In this document: positions 1 through 7,224 of the stretch, in pieces
Numbering within the stretch: the stretch's first letter is position 1
Layout: each line of letters opens with the position of its first letter
Assembly: GCF_029227915.1 (NCBI RefSeq)
Contig: NC_079881.1
Location: 32,401,501 to 32,465,500 of the forward strand
DNA: 64,000 nucleotides
Source: Hydractinia symbiolongicarpus
Taxonomy: Eukaryota > Cnidaria > Hydrozoa > Anthoathecata > Hydractiniidae
Reading direction: 5' to 3'
The notes under the pieces: model-generated
The model's database searches: none
The model's input: the letters and a program-made list of their open reading frames with translations, nothing else
What the model was told of the DNA's origin: nothing
Program-made: the position numbers and the translations under genes

Positions 1-47
1 TACCTGAAGATACAGAATTACCTCCTGATTATGTGCAAGGTTGGTGA
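1..47 (+). other. Possible C-terminal tail of an off-window gene
   Basis: Reading frame 3 of the first 47 bases is open and ends in TGA; the peptide is acidic and proline-rich (PEDTELPPDYVQGW), the sort of tail seen at the end of a real protein. It would be the last codons of a gene that lies to the left of the window, perhaps another gene of the viral cassette. Frame 1 is also open to base 81, so the choice is weak. Confidence 0.2.
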
Positions 48-236
48 AAAGGAGGGCGATATCTTTACCAGAAACAGGTAAAGATGATGCCGGGGATCGC
101 GCGGGTCTGTCGGCAGATAGGGCCGCTATGGCTCAGTCTTGGGGGGACGATCGCGCCGCATAATGTCACAAACCGCCTTAATATTAATTTTTATCGTACC
201 ACACGAAATATGCGAGCGGTGTACATGCACACATCA

Positions 237-824
237 CTAACCTTGATTTACGGTCCTTCTGAGGCTTTGAACCTGGTCCATTAGACTTTTTTCAAACTGG
301 TTGCGAGTTTCGCTCTCCATCTTTCTGTCGGTTTTCGTCATCTTGTCCAGAGCTTCGTAGTATATACCGCTCAGGGTTTGAAATTCAATGTGACTAATGT
401 CGTCATTATTCAGAGCCCGCGAGACGGAGTTTTCAAACACGGCGATGGCGGATGTCGCAACATCATATAATTTCATGACCTTGTCGAGCTTGCTTCGATA
501 TCTTTTAATCAGAGCCATGACGGAGCCCGTGAAAATGGTTCCGGACAGTGCTACGGCTCCCAATCCCACGGAAGCGGGGATTCCGATGAGCGTGGCACCG
601 GTTACCACCGAACCTATGCCCGAAGCGACGGTTAGGGCCGTGGCGCTGGCATTTAAAAGCACCAGTCTGTGCAGCGTCTTGTTATATTTTTCATATTTTG
701 TATTGAACTTATCACGTAATTTTCTAAGCTCCCCAAGTTGAGAGTTCACGGTATTAGTATTAAACTTGTCCTGCTCGCTCGAATACTCGGGAGCCGTGGG
801 TAGCTTCGGATAAATCTCTGCCAT
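237..824 (-). CDS. Two-TM membrane protein of viral cassette, paralog A
   Basis: A 195-residue protein. After a polar N-terminus it has the block NSQLGELRKLRDKF (about residues 28-41), then a long hydrophobic, Gly/Ala-rich stretch (about 58-105) that can make two membrane helices, then a helical C-terminal half with the signature KLDKVMKLYDVATSAIAVFE. The neighbouring 167-residue protein has the same order of blocks, so the two are tandem duplicates separated by six bases. The start is the first ATG and follows the AT-rich gap. Function is not known; a membrane or virion-envelope role is only inferred from the helices and the capsid-gene neighbours. No known family domain is recognised. Confidence 0.7.
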   Translation of the reverse strand: MAEIYPKLPTAPEYSSEQDKFNTNTVNSQLGELRKLRDKFNTKYEKYNKTLHRLVLLNASATALTVASGIGSVVTGATLIGIPASVGLGAVALSGTIFTGSVMALIKRYRSKLDKVMKLYDVATSAIAVFENSVSRALNNDDISHIEFQTLSGIYYEALDKMTKTDRKMESETRNQFEKSLMDQVQSLRRTVNQG

Positions 825-830
825 TAGTTA

Positions 831-1334
831 TTACAAAGAAAAACTTTCCTCTAAATAACCTATATCCAGTTTATCCAGATCCTTGAGAGTTTCATGATAA
901 GTATCACACAAACTCTCAAAATCTGCTCTACAGATGTCCCGAGTGTTCCAGGGTAGCGTTTGATCGAACACATCGATGGCATTTTGTACAACGCGATACG
1001 CGGCTCTTAATTTGTCAAGTTTCTCCCGATATGTTCCGACATATTGACTGGTAACCGCATAGGAAGCCGAGCCCAACAGACACATACCAGAATTCTGCAT
1101 GTAATTCCCACGGGGACCGCCTAAATTTCTAATAATGGTCGCCGCGGTCGCTATCGAGCCGGCAATGGCCGCGGTTCCGGATAATCCCTCCAGAACCGAC
1201 CATATGATCAGAGACCTCCAGCGTTCCTTCTCGAGGTCTTGGAACTTGCCCCGCAATTTCACCAGCTCATCAAGTTGGGAATTGGATATATCCGTTTTAA
1301 ACAATTCTTCTCTGGTACTAGAACTCTCTGCCAT
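831..1334 (-). CDS. Two-TM membrane protein of viral cassette, paralog B
   Basis: A 167-residue protein that is a diverged duplicate of its downstream neighbour. Shared blocks in the same order: an N-terminal MAE start, NSQLDELVKLRGKF (about residues 18-31), a hydrophobic middle with likely two membrane helices, KLDKLRAAYRVVQNAIDVFD, a DI-x-x-x-x-F-x-x-L motif and a Tyr/Glu/Leu tail. It is the first gene of the left minus-strand pair and starts 40 bp from the divergent 426-residue gene, so it is probably driven by the shared promoter at 1335-1374. Function unknown; the retention of both copies suggests different partners or a hetero-oligomer, which is inference. Confidence 0.7.
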   Translation of the reverse strand: MAESSSTREELFKTDISNSQLDELVKLRGKFQDLEKERWRSLIIWSVLEGLSGTAAIAGSIATAATIIRNLGGPRGNYMQNSGMCLLGSASYAVTSQYVGTYREKLDKLRAAYRVVQNAIDVFDQTLPWNTRDICRADFESLCDTYHETLKDLDKLDIGYLEESFSL

Positions 1335-1374
1335 TTCTATTATATTAGGAAAAAACTATCCTTTAAATAAAATA
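1335..1374. promoter_or_regulatory. Divergent 40-bp promoter, left
   Basis: The gap between two divergent start codons holds TATATTAG (1341-1348) and TTTAAAT (1362-1368), 21 bases apart. The other divergent gap of the cassette (7187-7224) has the same two words 22 bases apart, each with TTTAAAT 13 bases before the plus-strand ATG. The repeat of words, order and spacing is the evidence for a bidirectional promoter. Confidence 0.55.
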
Positions 1375-2655
1375 ATGGCGGACATTGATATTGATCCGTT
1401 TGGTGACCACGACCAACCCGACGAGGGTACCAATGACTCCACACCTCTGGTAACGAGGGAGCGCACGCGTGTGCAGATACACACACCTGATGAGGAGACA
1501 TCATTCGGTGGAGAAACCTCTCTGCGCTCCAGAGTTACCAGTGAGCTGGTTAAATCGCTCTATGAGAAGCTACTAACTATATATCCAAACGAGAACCCGA
1601 GCGTGATACATACCGATCTGTTTGAGTCTCGTGGTCGTGAATTATACTACAAGGGTGATAACAGACCTCTGACAAATGGTGGATCTCTAAGGACCGTCGG
1701 CACCATTGCGGATATACTGGGCAAGAAAAGGCTGCGCGGTTTGGGGTTCGATATACCGAAAGGTAGTATAACCCCCCGACAGGCCGCTAGGCTAAACAAA
1801 ATAGAAGAGAGACTACCGTCACCGGATAAAATAGAGAATGCGACCGATATAGAATTAGAAACCATGTCTGGAGATGTTGTGAACAGTGCGGAAGATTTAA
1901 TTTCATTGGTCAAACAACAATCTGTAGACCATGAAGCAACCCAGACCGGTGATCTATTTGAATATCCTATGCGTGAATTGCTAGGATTGGATAGATCATT
2001 GAAAAACATAAGAGGAAGTCTTCAGGATGAAGTTGCAAAAAAGGTTCAGCTCGAACAGCATATTGACAGAGAAAAAAACAAGTTGGAAGAGATGGAAAAC
2101 ACACCAAATATGACCGAGGAACAACAAAATGAAGCGAAAGAAAGGTTGAAAGGTTTGCAAAATGAGTTGAAAGGCCGGCAAGAGATTATCGATATTCTCA
2201 AAGGTAAACTTAACAGTCAAATAAAAGGCATCAGGGAGACGATTACCAAAGTACTTGACAAAGAAACTACATTGGGTGAAAAGATACGAACTCTATTCCG
2301 TGAGCAGGGTATCACCATCGTCAGTGTACTAACGGCATTTGGTATGGTTATCGGCCTTCTAGTAGAAACTTTGACACCAGGGGGTGGGGGGTCATCCACC
2401 GGTAATACAAAAAATCATGAAAAAACCGAAGGTGGTGCGAGGGAATGGATAAAGAACAAGCTGAGCGCTCTGGGATCTCTCCTGGGTAGATTGGCCGGTG
2501 CCGCAGCTGCGTCACTACCTGGTATAATTGGATCCATCGTATCGTGGATCCTAAATAGAGCAAAGGAGGTCGTCGGTTGGTTGAGTCAAAACCTGTGGGC
2601 TTTGATAGTCGGAATCGGAGGTCTGATATACACCTACATGGTGACAAAGCGTTAG
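1375..2655 (+). CDS. 426-aa coiled-coil and membrane protein of viral cassette
   Basis: The start at 1375 (MADIDIDPFG) is chosen because it sits directly after the shared promoter; an in-frame ATG at 1135 would lie inside the opposite gene. The protein has an acidic N-terminus, a conserved-looking globular region (about residues 45-160), a strong coiled coil (about 200-290, rich in Glu/Lys/Gln with heptad leucines), a hydrophobic helix (about 318-338), a Gly-rich hinge and a very hydrophobic, Ala/Gly-rich C-terminus (about 365-426) ending in a membrane helix. It is one of the two plus-strand genes and, like the 389-residue protein, is divergent to the rest. A virion or membrane-fusion-like structural role is possible but not shown. 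I recall similar predicted proteins in cnidarian genomes. Confidence 0.75.
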   Translation: MADIDIDPFGDHDQPDEGTNDSTPLVTRERTRVQIHTPDEETSFGGETSLRSRVTSELVKSLYEKLLTIYPNENPSVIHTDLFESRGRELYYKGDNRPLTNGGSLRTVGTIADILGKKRLRGLGFDIPKGSITPRQAARLNKIEERLPSPDKIENATDIELETMSGDVVNSAEDLISLVKQQSVDHEATQTGDLFEYPMRELLGLDRSLKNIRGSLQDEVAKKVQLEQHIDREKNKLEEMENTPNMTEEQQNEAKERLKGLQNELKGRQEIIDILKGKLNSQIKGIRETITKVLDKETTLGEKIRTLFREQGITIVSVLTAFGMVIGLLVETLTPGGGGSSTGNTKNHEKTEGGAREWIKNKLSALGSLLGRLAGAAAASLPGIIGSIVSWILNRAKEVVGWLSQNLWALIVGIGGLIYTYMVTKR

Positions 2656-2666
2656 CGGATCTGGAA

Positions 2667-2691
2667 TATGTTACATGACACATGTAACATA
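2667..2691. terminator. 11-bp hairpin between convergent genes
   Basis: A perfect inverted repeat: ATGTTACATG, loop ACA, CATGTAACAT, extended by one T:A pair. It lies 12 bases after the stop of the plus-strand 426-residue gene and 18 bases after the stop of the convergent minus-strand gene, so one hairpin could serve the 3' ends of both transcripts. A related hairpin follows the ATPase gene at 4623-4645. Confidence 0.5.
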
Positions 2692-2708
2692 ATACCCGCG
2701 GCATGGTA

Positions 2709-3134
2709 CTATTTTTCGAAATACCACACGGCGCCTCCGACACCAATCATGCTTAGCGCGATAAATGCCAATTCCCGTTCATGTTGGCCGTTGCTGGGTG
2801 TATAAAAGTCGCTCAATACGGGCTTGCGCGGAATATCTGTGAGAGGTGACCCTCCAAATACTTTTTTATATTCCCGCATCGCGTCATCCAGCTCCGTGAA
2901 TTTACCCTCGGCCTTCTTCTCAAGTCTGAGCTGCTTATTGATAAAGTCAACCCTCTCTTGTCTTTTACGTTGCCATATAACCTGAGCCTTTTGCAGCTGT
3001 TCTATGGCCAGATCATGCCGCTTCCGTTCCTTATCTATCCTATCCTCGGATAAACTTGAAAAGAGGTAGCTTGATCCGGTGAAAGCCAAAGCGTTCGCGA
3101 AGGCACCTCCCAACATCATTGCAATTGAAGCCAT
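2709..3134 (-). CDS. 141-aa coiled-coil protein with two terminal hydrophobic segments
   Basis: The protein begins with a hydrophobic segment (MASIAMMLGGAFANALAF, about residues 1-25), continues with a highly charged coiled coil (about 32-85, many Arg, Lys, Gln and Glu) and ends with a second hydrophobic helix (AFIALSMIGVGGAVWYF, about 122-139). It is the last gene of the rightward minus-strand cluster. The upstream sequence, on the minus strand, is TATATAAAC then ATG, as for the 75-residue gene. A small structural membrane protein is likely; no named family is recognised, though I recall close relatives among predicted cnidarian proteins. Confidence 0.7.
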   Translation of the reverse strand: MASIAMMLGGAFANALAFTGSSYLFSSLSEDRIDKERKRHDLAIEQLQKAQVIWQRKRQERVDFINKQLRLEKKAEGKFTELDDAMREYKKVFGGSPLTDIPRKPVLSDFYTPSNGQHERELAFIALSMIGVGGAVWYFEK

Positions 3135-3164
3135 GTTTATATAATCCGGTATAATATAGTGGCG

Positions 3165-3308
3165 TTATTTTAATACGATAGCCTCGGAGTCTATGACATC
3201 AGAGTCGTCTATGACCTCGGTATCGATGTATTCCACCTTGGGCAAAATCCTCTCAACTTTCTTGCGCTGGCATAAAACCCAGACCAACCATTCCAGTATT
3301 CGCAACAT
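3165..3308 (-). CDS. 47-aa single-TM small protein
   Basis: A short reading frame between two cassette genes. It starts MLRILEWLVWVLCQRKK, one membrane helix followed by basic residues, then an acidic tail rich in Asp, Glu and Val/Ile. Its ATG overlaps the stop of the upstream 75-residue gene by one base (TAATG), a packing common in compact viral genomes, and it fills an otherwise empty 170-base gap. The membrane-plus-charge pattern and the overlap support it; the short length limits confidence. No function is known. Confidence 0.5.
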   Translation of the reverse strand: MLRILEWLVWVLCQRKKVERILPKVEYIDTEVIDDSDVIDSEAIVLK

Positions 3309-3535
3309 TATATATTTATAGTTTCAGGTATAATTTTTTGCTTAACTAGATATTCTCTTGTCATTTCACTTGCGGCGACTATGGCTACAAGCTTTCCTGT
3401 ATCTTCCAGGTCAAACTTCTGAATTGAGGGTGGTGTCATTTTTAATACCTTTTTCCCGAGCATTGAATAGCCTACGGCGAAAACGCATACGACCGATGCC
3501 TTATAAATATCGTTGACTATACTTTTCTTATCCAT
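3308..3535 (-). CDS. 75-aa small membrane protein of viral cassette
   Basis: A 75-residue protein with a hydrophobic N-terminal half (KASVVCVFAVGYSMLGKKVL, about residues 12-31), a short charged region (KFDLEDTGK) and a second hydrophobic stretch (LVAIVAASE) before a basic tail. Two membrane helices are plausible. TATATAAAC lies directly before the ATG, as for the 141-residue gene. It overlaps the 47-residue gene by one base. I recall homologous short predicted proteins in cnidarians, but no function is established. Confidence 0.65.
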   Translation of the reverse strand: MDKKSIVNDIYKASVVCVFAVGYSMLGKKVLKMTPPSIQKFDLEDTGKLVAIVAASEMTREYLVKQKIIPETINI

Positions 3536-3576
3536 GTTTATATACTTCGAGATTATAATATCGCGATATTATCCCT

Positions 3577-3981
3577 TTATTCCATTTCAAGTTTACTCCT
3601 GGTTTTTCTAGTGTCCGATGGAGCTCTCGGTGGGGGGTCCTTCACCTTACTCTGTGAGGTGTTGTTCCTCATCACCACCAACGCTCCAATTATTAGCATC
3701 ACAATCACACCGCCGCCCATTATTGCGTAGTTGTTAACCCCACCCTTGGGAACATCTGTCACGGAATCCTCAATTACAATATCCTTAGGATCCTCCAACA
3801 GTGTCTGAGGTGTCGACCGCGTTGGTGTCGATTCCGTCTTCGCCTGCGTCTCTGCCTGCGCCATGAGCAGTCTTCTATAGTCTTCCCTCTGTTTGCGGTT
3901 GAATTCGGCCACCCTCTTACCAGCCTCAACCTTTTTAGGGTTCTTCGTTGTCACCTGAATAGGAGTCTGTTCCTCTGACAT
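3577..3981 (-). CDS. 134-aa basic single-TM protein
   Basis: The N-terminus is strongly basic (TKNPKKVEAGKRVAEFNRKQ, about residues 12-31), followed by a Thr/Ser/Pro-rich linker, one membrane helix (about 85-105: NYAIMGGGVIVMLIIGALVV) and a basic Pro-rich tail. The basic head could bind DNA or capsid, while the helix anchors it; this is inference. Its first 47 bases overlap the end of the upstream 209-residue gene in another frame, which supports one dense cluster on the minus strand. Confidence 0.65.
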   Translation of the reverse strand: MSEEQTPIQVTTKNPKKVEAGKRVAEFNRKQREDYRRLLMAQAETQAKTESTPTRSTPQTLLEDPKDIVIEDSVTDVPKGGVNNYAIMGGGVIVMLIIGALVVMRNNTSQSKVKDPPPRAPSDTRKTRSKLEME

Positions 3982-4564
3982 CTTTATTATCTATATCTAT
4001 ATTATTATTTGCGTTTAAATTTCTTCCAGCGATATAATGCCTACCTGTAATTAGACCCACACTGATTGGTGATAGTAGTGATCCGAACTTATAATACAAA
4101 TCGCACGTGAACCTTTGAAGGGCGGAGTTTAGGAATGGGTCATTCTCCAGGTCATCACTCAGAGCCTTTTGATTTTTTATACCGAGAGCTGTACAGGCAC
4201 CCAGAGAGTACATGTGGATTATTGACTCTCCAAGAGACTTTACCATTTGACCGGATAGTTTAGCCTCGTATATGGTGAACAGTTTATCCACCTCATCATT
4301 CTTGAGCTTCTGGATCTCCGCCTCCGTATACATCTTCCCCAGATACAGCTTGCTATTTCCGGTCAGCACGCACTCGAGCAATTTCTGTCTCTTCCCATCA
4401 TCCCGGGCATCCTGTTCATCGATAAAAATTAGGTTGTCAATTGCGTTTTCAGCCATTTTCAATAGCGATAGGTATTTTTTAATACAAAAAAGGCAAAAAC
4501 TAACCAATACCAGCAATAGCACTACAGCTATCACCAGTAATATGAAATTTATATATTCTATCAT
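3935..4564 (-). CDS. 209-aa N-terminally anchored protein
   Basis: The protein starts with a long N-terminal hydrophobic helix (MIEYINFILLVIAVVLLLVLVSFCLFC, about residues 5-28), then has a soluble region with charged helices and a polar, Asn/Asp-rich C-terminus. This is the topology of a signal-anchor protein. It lies just downstream of the ATPase gene in the same orientation, and its end overlaps the start of the 134-residue gene by 47 bases. No family is recognised. The ATG at 4564 is the first in frame and follows short repeats containing AGTACTACAGTACTA. Confidence 0.65.
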   Translation of the reverse strand: MIEYINFILLVIAVVLLLVLVSFCLFCIKKYLSLLKMAENAIDNLIFIDEQDARDDGKRQKLLECVLTGNSKLYLGKMYTEAEIQKLKNDEVDKLFTIYEAKLSGQMVKSLGESIIHMYSLGACTALGIKNQKALSDDLENDPFLNSALQRFTCDLYYKFGSLLSPISVGLITGRHYIAGRNLNANNNIDIDNKDVRGTDSYSGDNEEP

Positions 4565-4622
4565 GGTACTACAGTACTACAGTACTATGCTGTAGTCTTC
4601 CTATAGATTTGTTACAAGAGTC

Positions 4623-4645
4623 TTGTTACAAGAGTCTTGTAACAA
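4623..4645. terminator. 10-bp hairpin after ATPase gene
   Basis: A perfect inverted repeat: TTGTTACAAG, loop AGT, CTTGTAACAA, starting 15 bases after the ATPase stop (minus strand). It has the same stem length, loop size and core as the hairpin at 2667-2691, with paired changes at two stem positions. A further GTTACAAGAG copy sits beside it at 4611-4620. Confidence 0.5.
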
Positions 4646-4659
4646 AAAAAATGTCCATT

Positions 4660-5271
4660 CTAGCAAATCACGTGAGTTCTTGGATGTTCCATCCTCATGA
4701 CTAAATGTGTATATTTGCCATCTTTCAGCCTTTCCTTAACCTTCTGGATCTCCGACGATTCAATGACATCATTCTCTTCGTGGATGGTTGCGAGATCATG
4801 TCTGTCCTTCGGATACCACACATATAACATTTTTGCCTGCCTTCGTAAGTTCTTCGGTATCGCGGTGTATGATTGTGTGAGTAGCCACATGGTGTGGTTT
4901 CGATGCCGACCGCTGATGGCCAGCTCCAGAAGCGGTTGCCTCTTTTTGTCCAGTTTCTCATCCGCGATGATATCGTCGATCAGGAATAATGTTTTGTATC
5001 CGGCACAGAAATCCGTCATCTTTTGAATCCATTCATACAACATACCTCTGGGCTCAATTAGAATCACATATCTATCCCTCCAGAACCAGTTACTCCCCAT
5101 ATATGTCTTGTTCCATCTTAATGTTGGACATATAATCACAATGAAATCGAAGTGATCAAAGTATTCACTCTCCAGCAGTGTTACTACGCGTTTGGATTTT
5201 CCGCAGCCCGTTGGACCGACGAATAGTGCCGTGTGAGGATCTTTCATGTAGTCCATCTTAATATAGTACAT
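4660..5271 (-). CDS. Viral genome-packaging ATPase (FtsK/HerA, A32-like)
   Basis: A motor ATPase expected to pump viral DNA into capsids. Walker A GPTGCGKS lies near residue 20, Walker B LFLIDDI near residue 108, a basic arginine-bearing block ISGRHRNHTMW near 132 and a sensor-like LLTQSY follows it. Length (about 200 residues) and motif spacing fit packaging ATPases of Polintons, adintoviruses and virophages. ATG candidates are at 5271, 5253 and 5244; the longer frame from 5283 would need GTG. The first ATG overlaps the end of the capsid gene by 14 bases, whereas 5253 starts just after its stop. The capsid-ATPase neighbourhood is typical of this virus group. Confidence 0.85.
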   Translation of the reverse strand: MYYIKMDYMKDPHTALFVGPTGCGKSKRVVTLLESEYFDHFDFIVIICPTLRWNKTYMGSNWFWRDRYVILIEPRGMLYEWIQKMTDFCAGYKTLFLIDDIIADEKLDKKRQPLLELAISGRHRNHTMWLLTQSYTAIPKNLRRQAKMLYVWYPKDRHDLATIHEENDVIESSEIQKVKERLKDGKYTHLVMRMEHPRTHVIC

Positions 5272-6567
5272 CCATAATTTCACCGTTTTGAATATTTAAT
5301 TGAGCATCCATGATTAGATATATGTAGGCGTTTAAGGATCCCGCGGTTTCGGCCGTCTTTTCAACTTGCAGTGTGATCCCCTCGCTCGCATTTTCAATCC
5401 GTCGGCCGGTCCCGTGCAGTGAGTTTTCATCTATGGTTCTGAAATCCAGCCATAGAGCATATTTCGTGGTTAGGTAGTCCGCGACCTTCACATCATGTAG
5501 TTGCAGATGTTTCTGTATTTCACCGGCGTTGCTGTCCTTTTGCTTGCCCTCTGCGAAATACTTGCATATTTCACCATAATGCTCAAACGGTTGCATCCCC
5601 TGAGCGAAAAGTTGGTTAGGCTTACCCTCAACTATGGCGGATACCTTTTTGATCTTAGGATTGTAGAACCTACCGGTATCTCGTTTGTAAGCTTTCTCTT
5701 CCTCAAACAGAACCAATATACCCTTCAAAGACTTGCACGGTGTATTGAACGACCAATTCCATGTTGTGTCCGACTTATCCACCCTAATTTGTCTATGTCT
5801 CAGAAATCTGTCGTAGAGTACGGCCATGTTTTGGTATTCATTTGAAATGAATCTGGCGAGTGTGGGTTGTGTCACAATCTCATATTCGAGAGATATGTTG
5901 GAGATTTTGTATTTAGCATCCGGCGCGGGTGCCGATGTGGCACCGGAAGGTTTGGTTGGTGTTGATAATACTACCCTGTCATAATTGTTGAATGTTATCT
6001 CATAACACAGCCTATTACCTAATCCAGCCTGATAATATGGGATCGTGCTATCCAACATTTCAAAATCTAGTGGTATGGTGAACTTGTTTTTGTATGCATC
6101 ATAGATTGCTTTGTCCGCTACCTCCGATGTATCTTTATCCGCCGCTCCAACTCTCAATTTTCCGTGCACCCTTCATCAAAGATGATACCTTGTCTTATTG
6201 CATTTCTTTTTTCAGACTTGGTTAACAATAAATCTCTGTAGCACCCGAAAAGATCAAAGTCATCAATGCTCAGAATCTCGGTACCCTCGAACTTGATGGC
6301 CAACTTTTTAACAATTGCCCTCCCTATGTTAGAGACCAATGTTCTCTTCGTGTCGACTTTTGACTCGAGTTCAACGTCGAAACTTATTTTCGAAGTACCG
6401 GGAACAATGACATCATCGTTACCTAAATTAGGGAACCTAATCAGGAGTAACTGGTTCTGATCAATCTCACTTGGGTTGTGAGTGACAATTACTTTTTGAT
6501 GCGTTCCTTTTACGCCATGTGCGATCCTAAGTGAACGCTCTGGGTTTAACTTTTTCCCGTATTCCAT
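5258..6567 (-). pseudogene. Major capsid protein gene, split by a frameshift
   Basis: Two overlapping minus-strand frames (6567-6154, 137 codons; and 6169-5258) look like the N-terminal third and the remainder of a double-jelly-roll major capsid protein. Each has beta-rich segments, and the relative order and adjacency to the packaging ATPase and penton gene are those of Polinton/adintovirus-like elements. The second frame has no ATG near its start; its apparent start at 6169 is GTG directly after a stop, so it is not an independent gene. The break lies near 6160-6175. The combined length (about 440 residues) is in the range of compact capsid proteins. Either a real disabling indel, a sequencing error or, less likely, programmed frameshifting. 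Confidence 0.75.
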
Positions 6568-6622
6568 GCTATTCCATATTACTTTTATTTTATTTTACTT
6601 TAATTCGGTTAATGCTACGGTA

Positions 6623-7186
6623 TCATCTGTACGCCGTATCTCTTATGTGAATGGTAACTGTTGTCTTCATACCACCCCATAACACCTTACCATCCTGACC
6701 TGTGACTCTCATGGTAAGTGATTGAAGTAAACCTTTCTTTAGTTTCTTATATTGCGGATTTTTCGGTTCAATATATGTAAAATCACCACCATACTCGGAT
6801 ATATGATATGTCATCAGGTTGTTGCTATATTCACCATCTTTAAGATTTAACGAGTTATCCAATTCATTAAGATTAAAATGTAGTTCCGTTACACCCTCCA
6901 TATTGAATATTTTACTCAACTTAGAGTTTCTAGCTAGTTGTGTTGATTTTACATCACCTCTCACGATTGAATTCAACTCCCTCCCTGTGTAGTGCCGACC
7001 CTGTTGTAACCTAACCGTGGTAACTCCATCGGCCAAGGGTATATCTATTGGAGCTGTAGCTACATATGTGACATTATCTGAAAACGTCTCCACGATCGCA
7101 ACCTCCTTTGTACCATGTGAGTTGTCTATCGGTTGATACAAATAGATTTTCTTCTCGCTATTTACGTCCTTTATTGTGATATACAT
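6623..7186 (-). CDS. Penton-like (minor capsid) protein, single jelly roll candidate
   Basis: A 187-residue, beta-strand-rich protein directly upstream of the capsid gene and on the same strand. The sequence alternates hydrophobic and polar residues in short strands, with turns rich in Asp, Asn and Gly, has no membrane helix, and includes the block VTTVRLQQGRHYTGREL. In related elements the penton gene sits beside the capsid gene, so position and size suggest the vertex protein; the fold is inferred. It starts at the ATG 38 bp from the divergent 389-residue gene. Confidence 0.55.
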   Translation of the reverse strand: MYITIKDVNSEKKIYLYQPIDNSHGTKEVAIVETFSDNVTYVATAPIDIPLADGVTTVRLQQGRHYTGRELNSIVRGDVKSTQLARNSKLSKIFNMEGVTELHFNLNELDNSLNLKDGEYSNNLMTYHISEYGGDFTYIEPKNPQYKKLKKGLLQSLTMRVTGQDGKVLWGGMKTTVTIHIRDTAYR

Positions 7187-7224
7187 TATTATATTAGAGA
7201 TTGTGAATATATTTAAATCAAAGA
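7187..7224. promoter_or_regulatory. Divergent 38-bp promoter, right
   Basis: Between the divergent penton-like and 389-residue genes. TATATTAG (7190-7197) and TTTAAAT (7212-7218) repeat the words, order and near-equal spacing found at 1335-1374, including 13 bases from the start of TTTAAAT to the plus-strand ATG. Confidence 0.55.

Noticed and set aside
1135-1374. N-terminal extension of the 426-residue protein
   Set aside because: It lies inside the opposite gene and across the shared promoter; the ATG at 1375 fits the promoter layout.
5258-6169. Separate second capsid gene starting at 6169
   Set aside because: No ATG; GTG directly after a stop and homologous order with the upstream frame indicate one broken gene.
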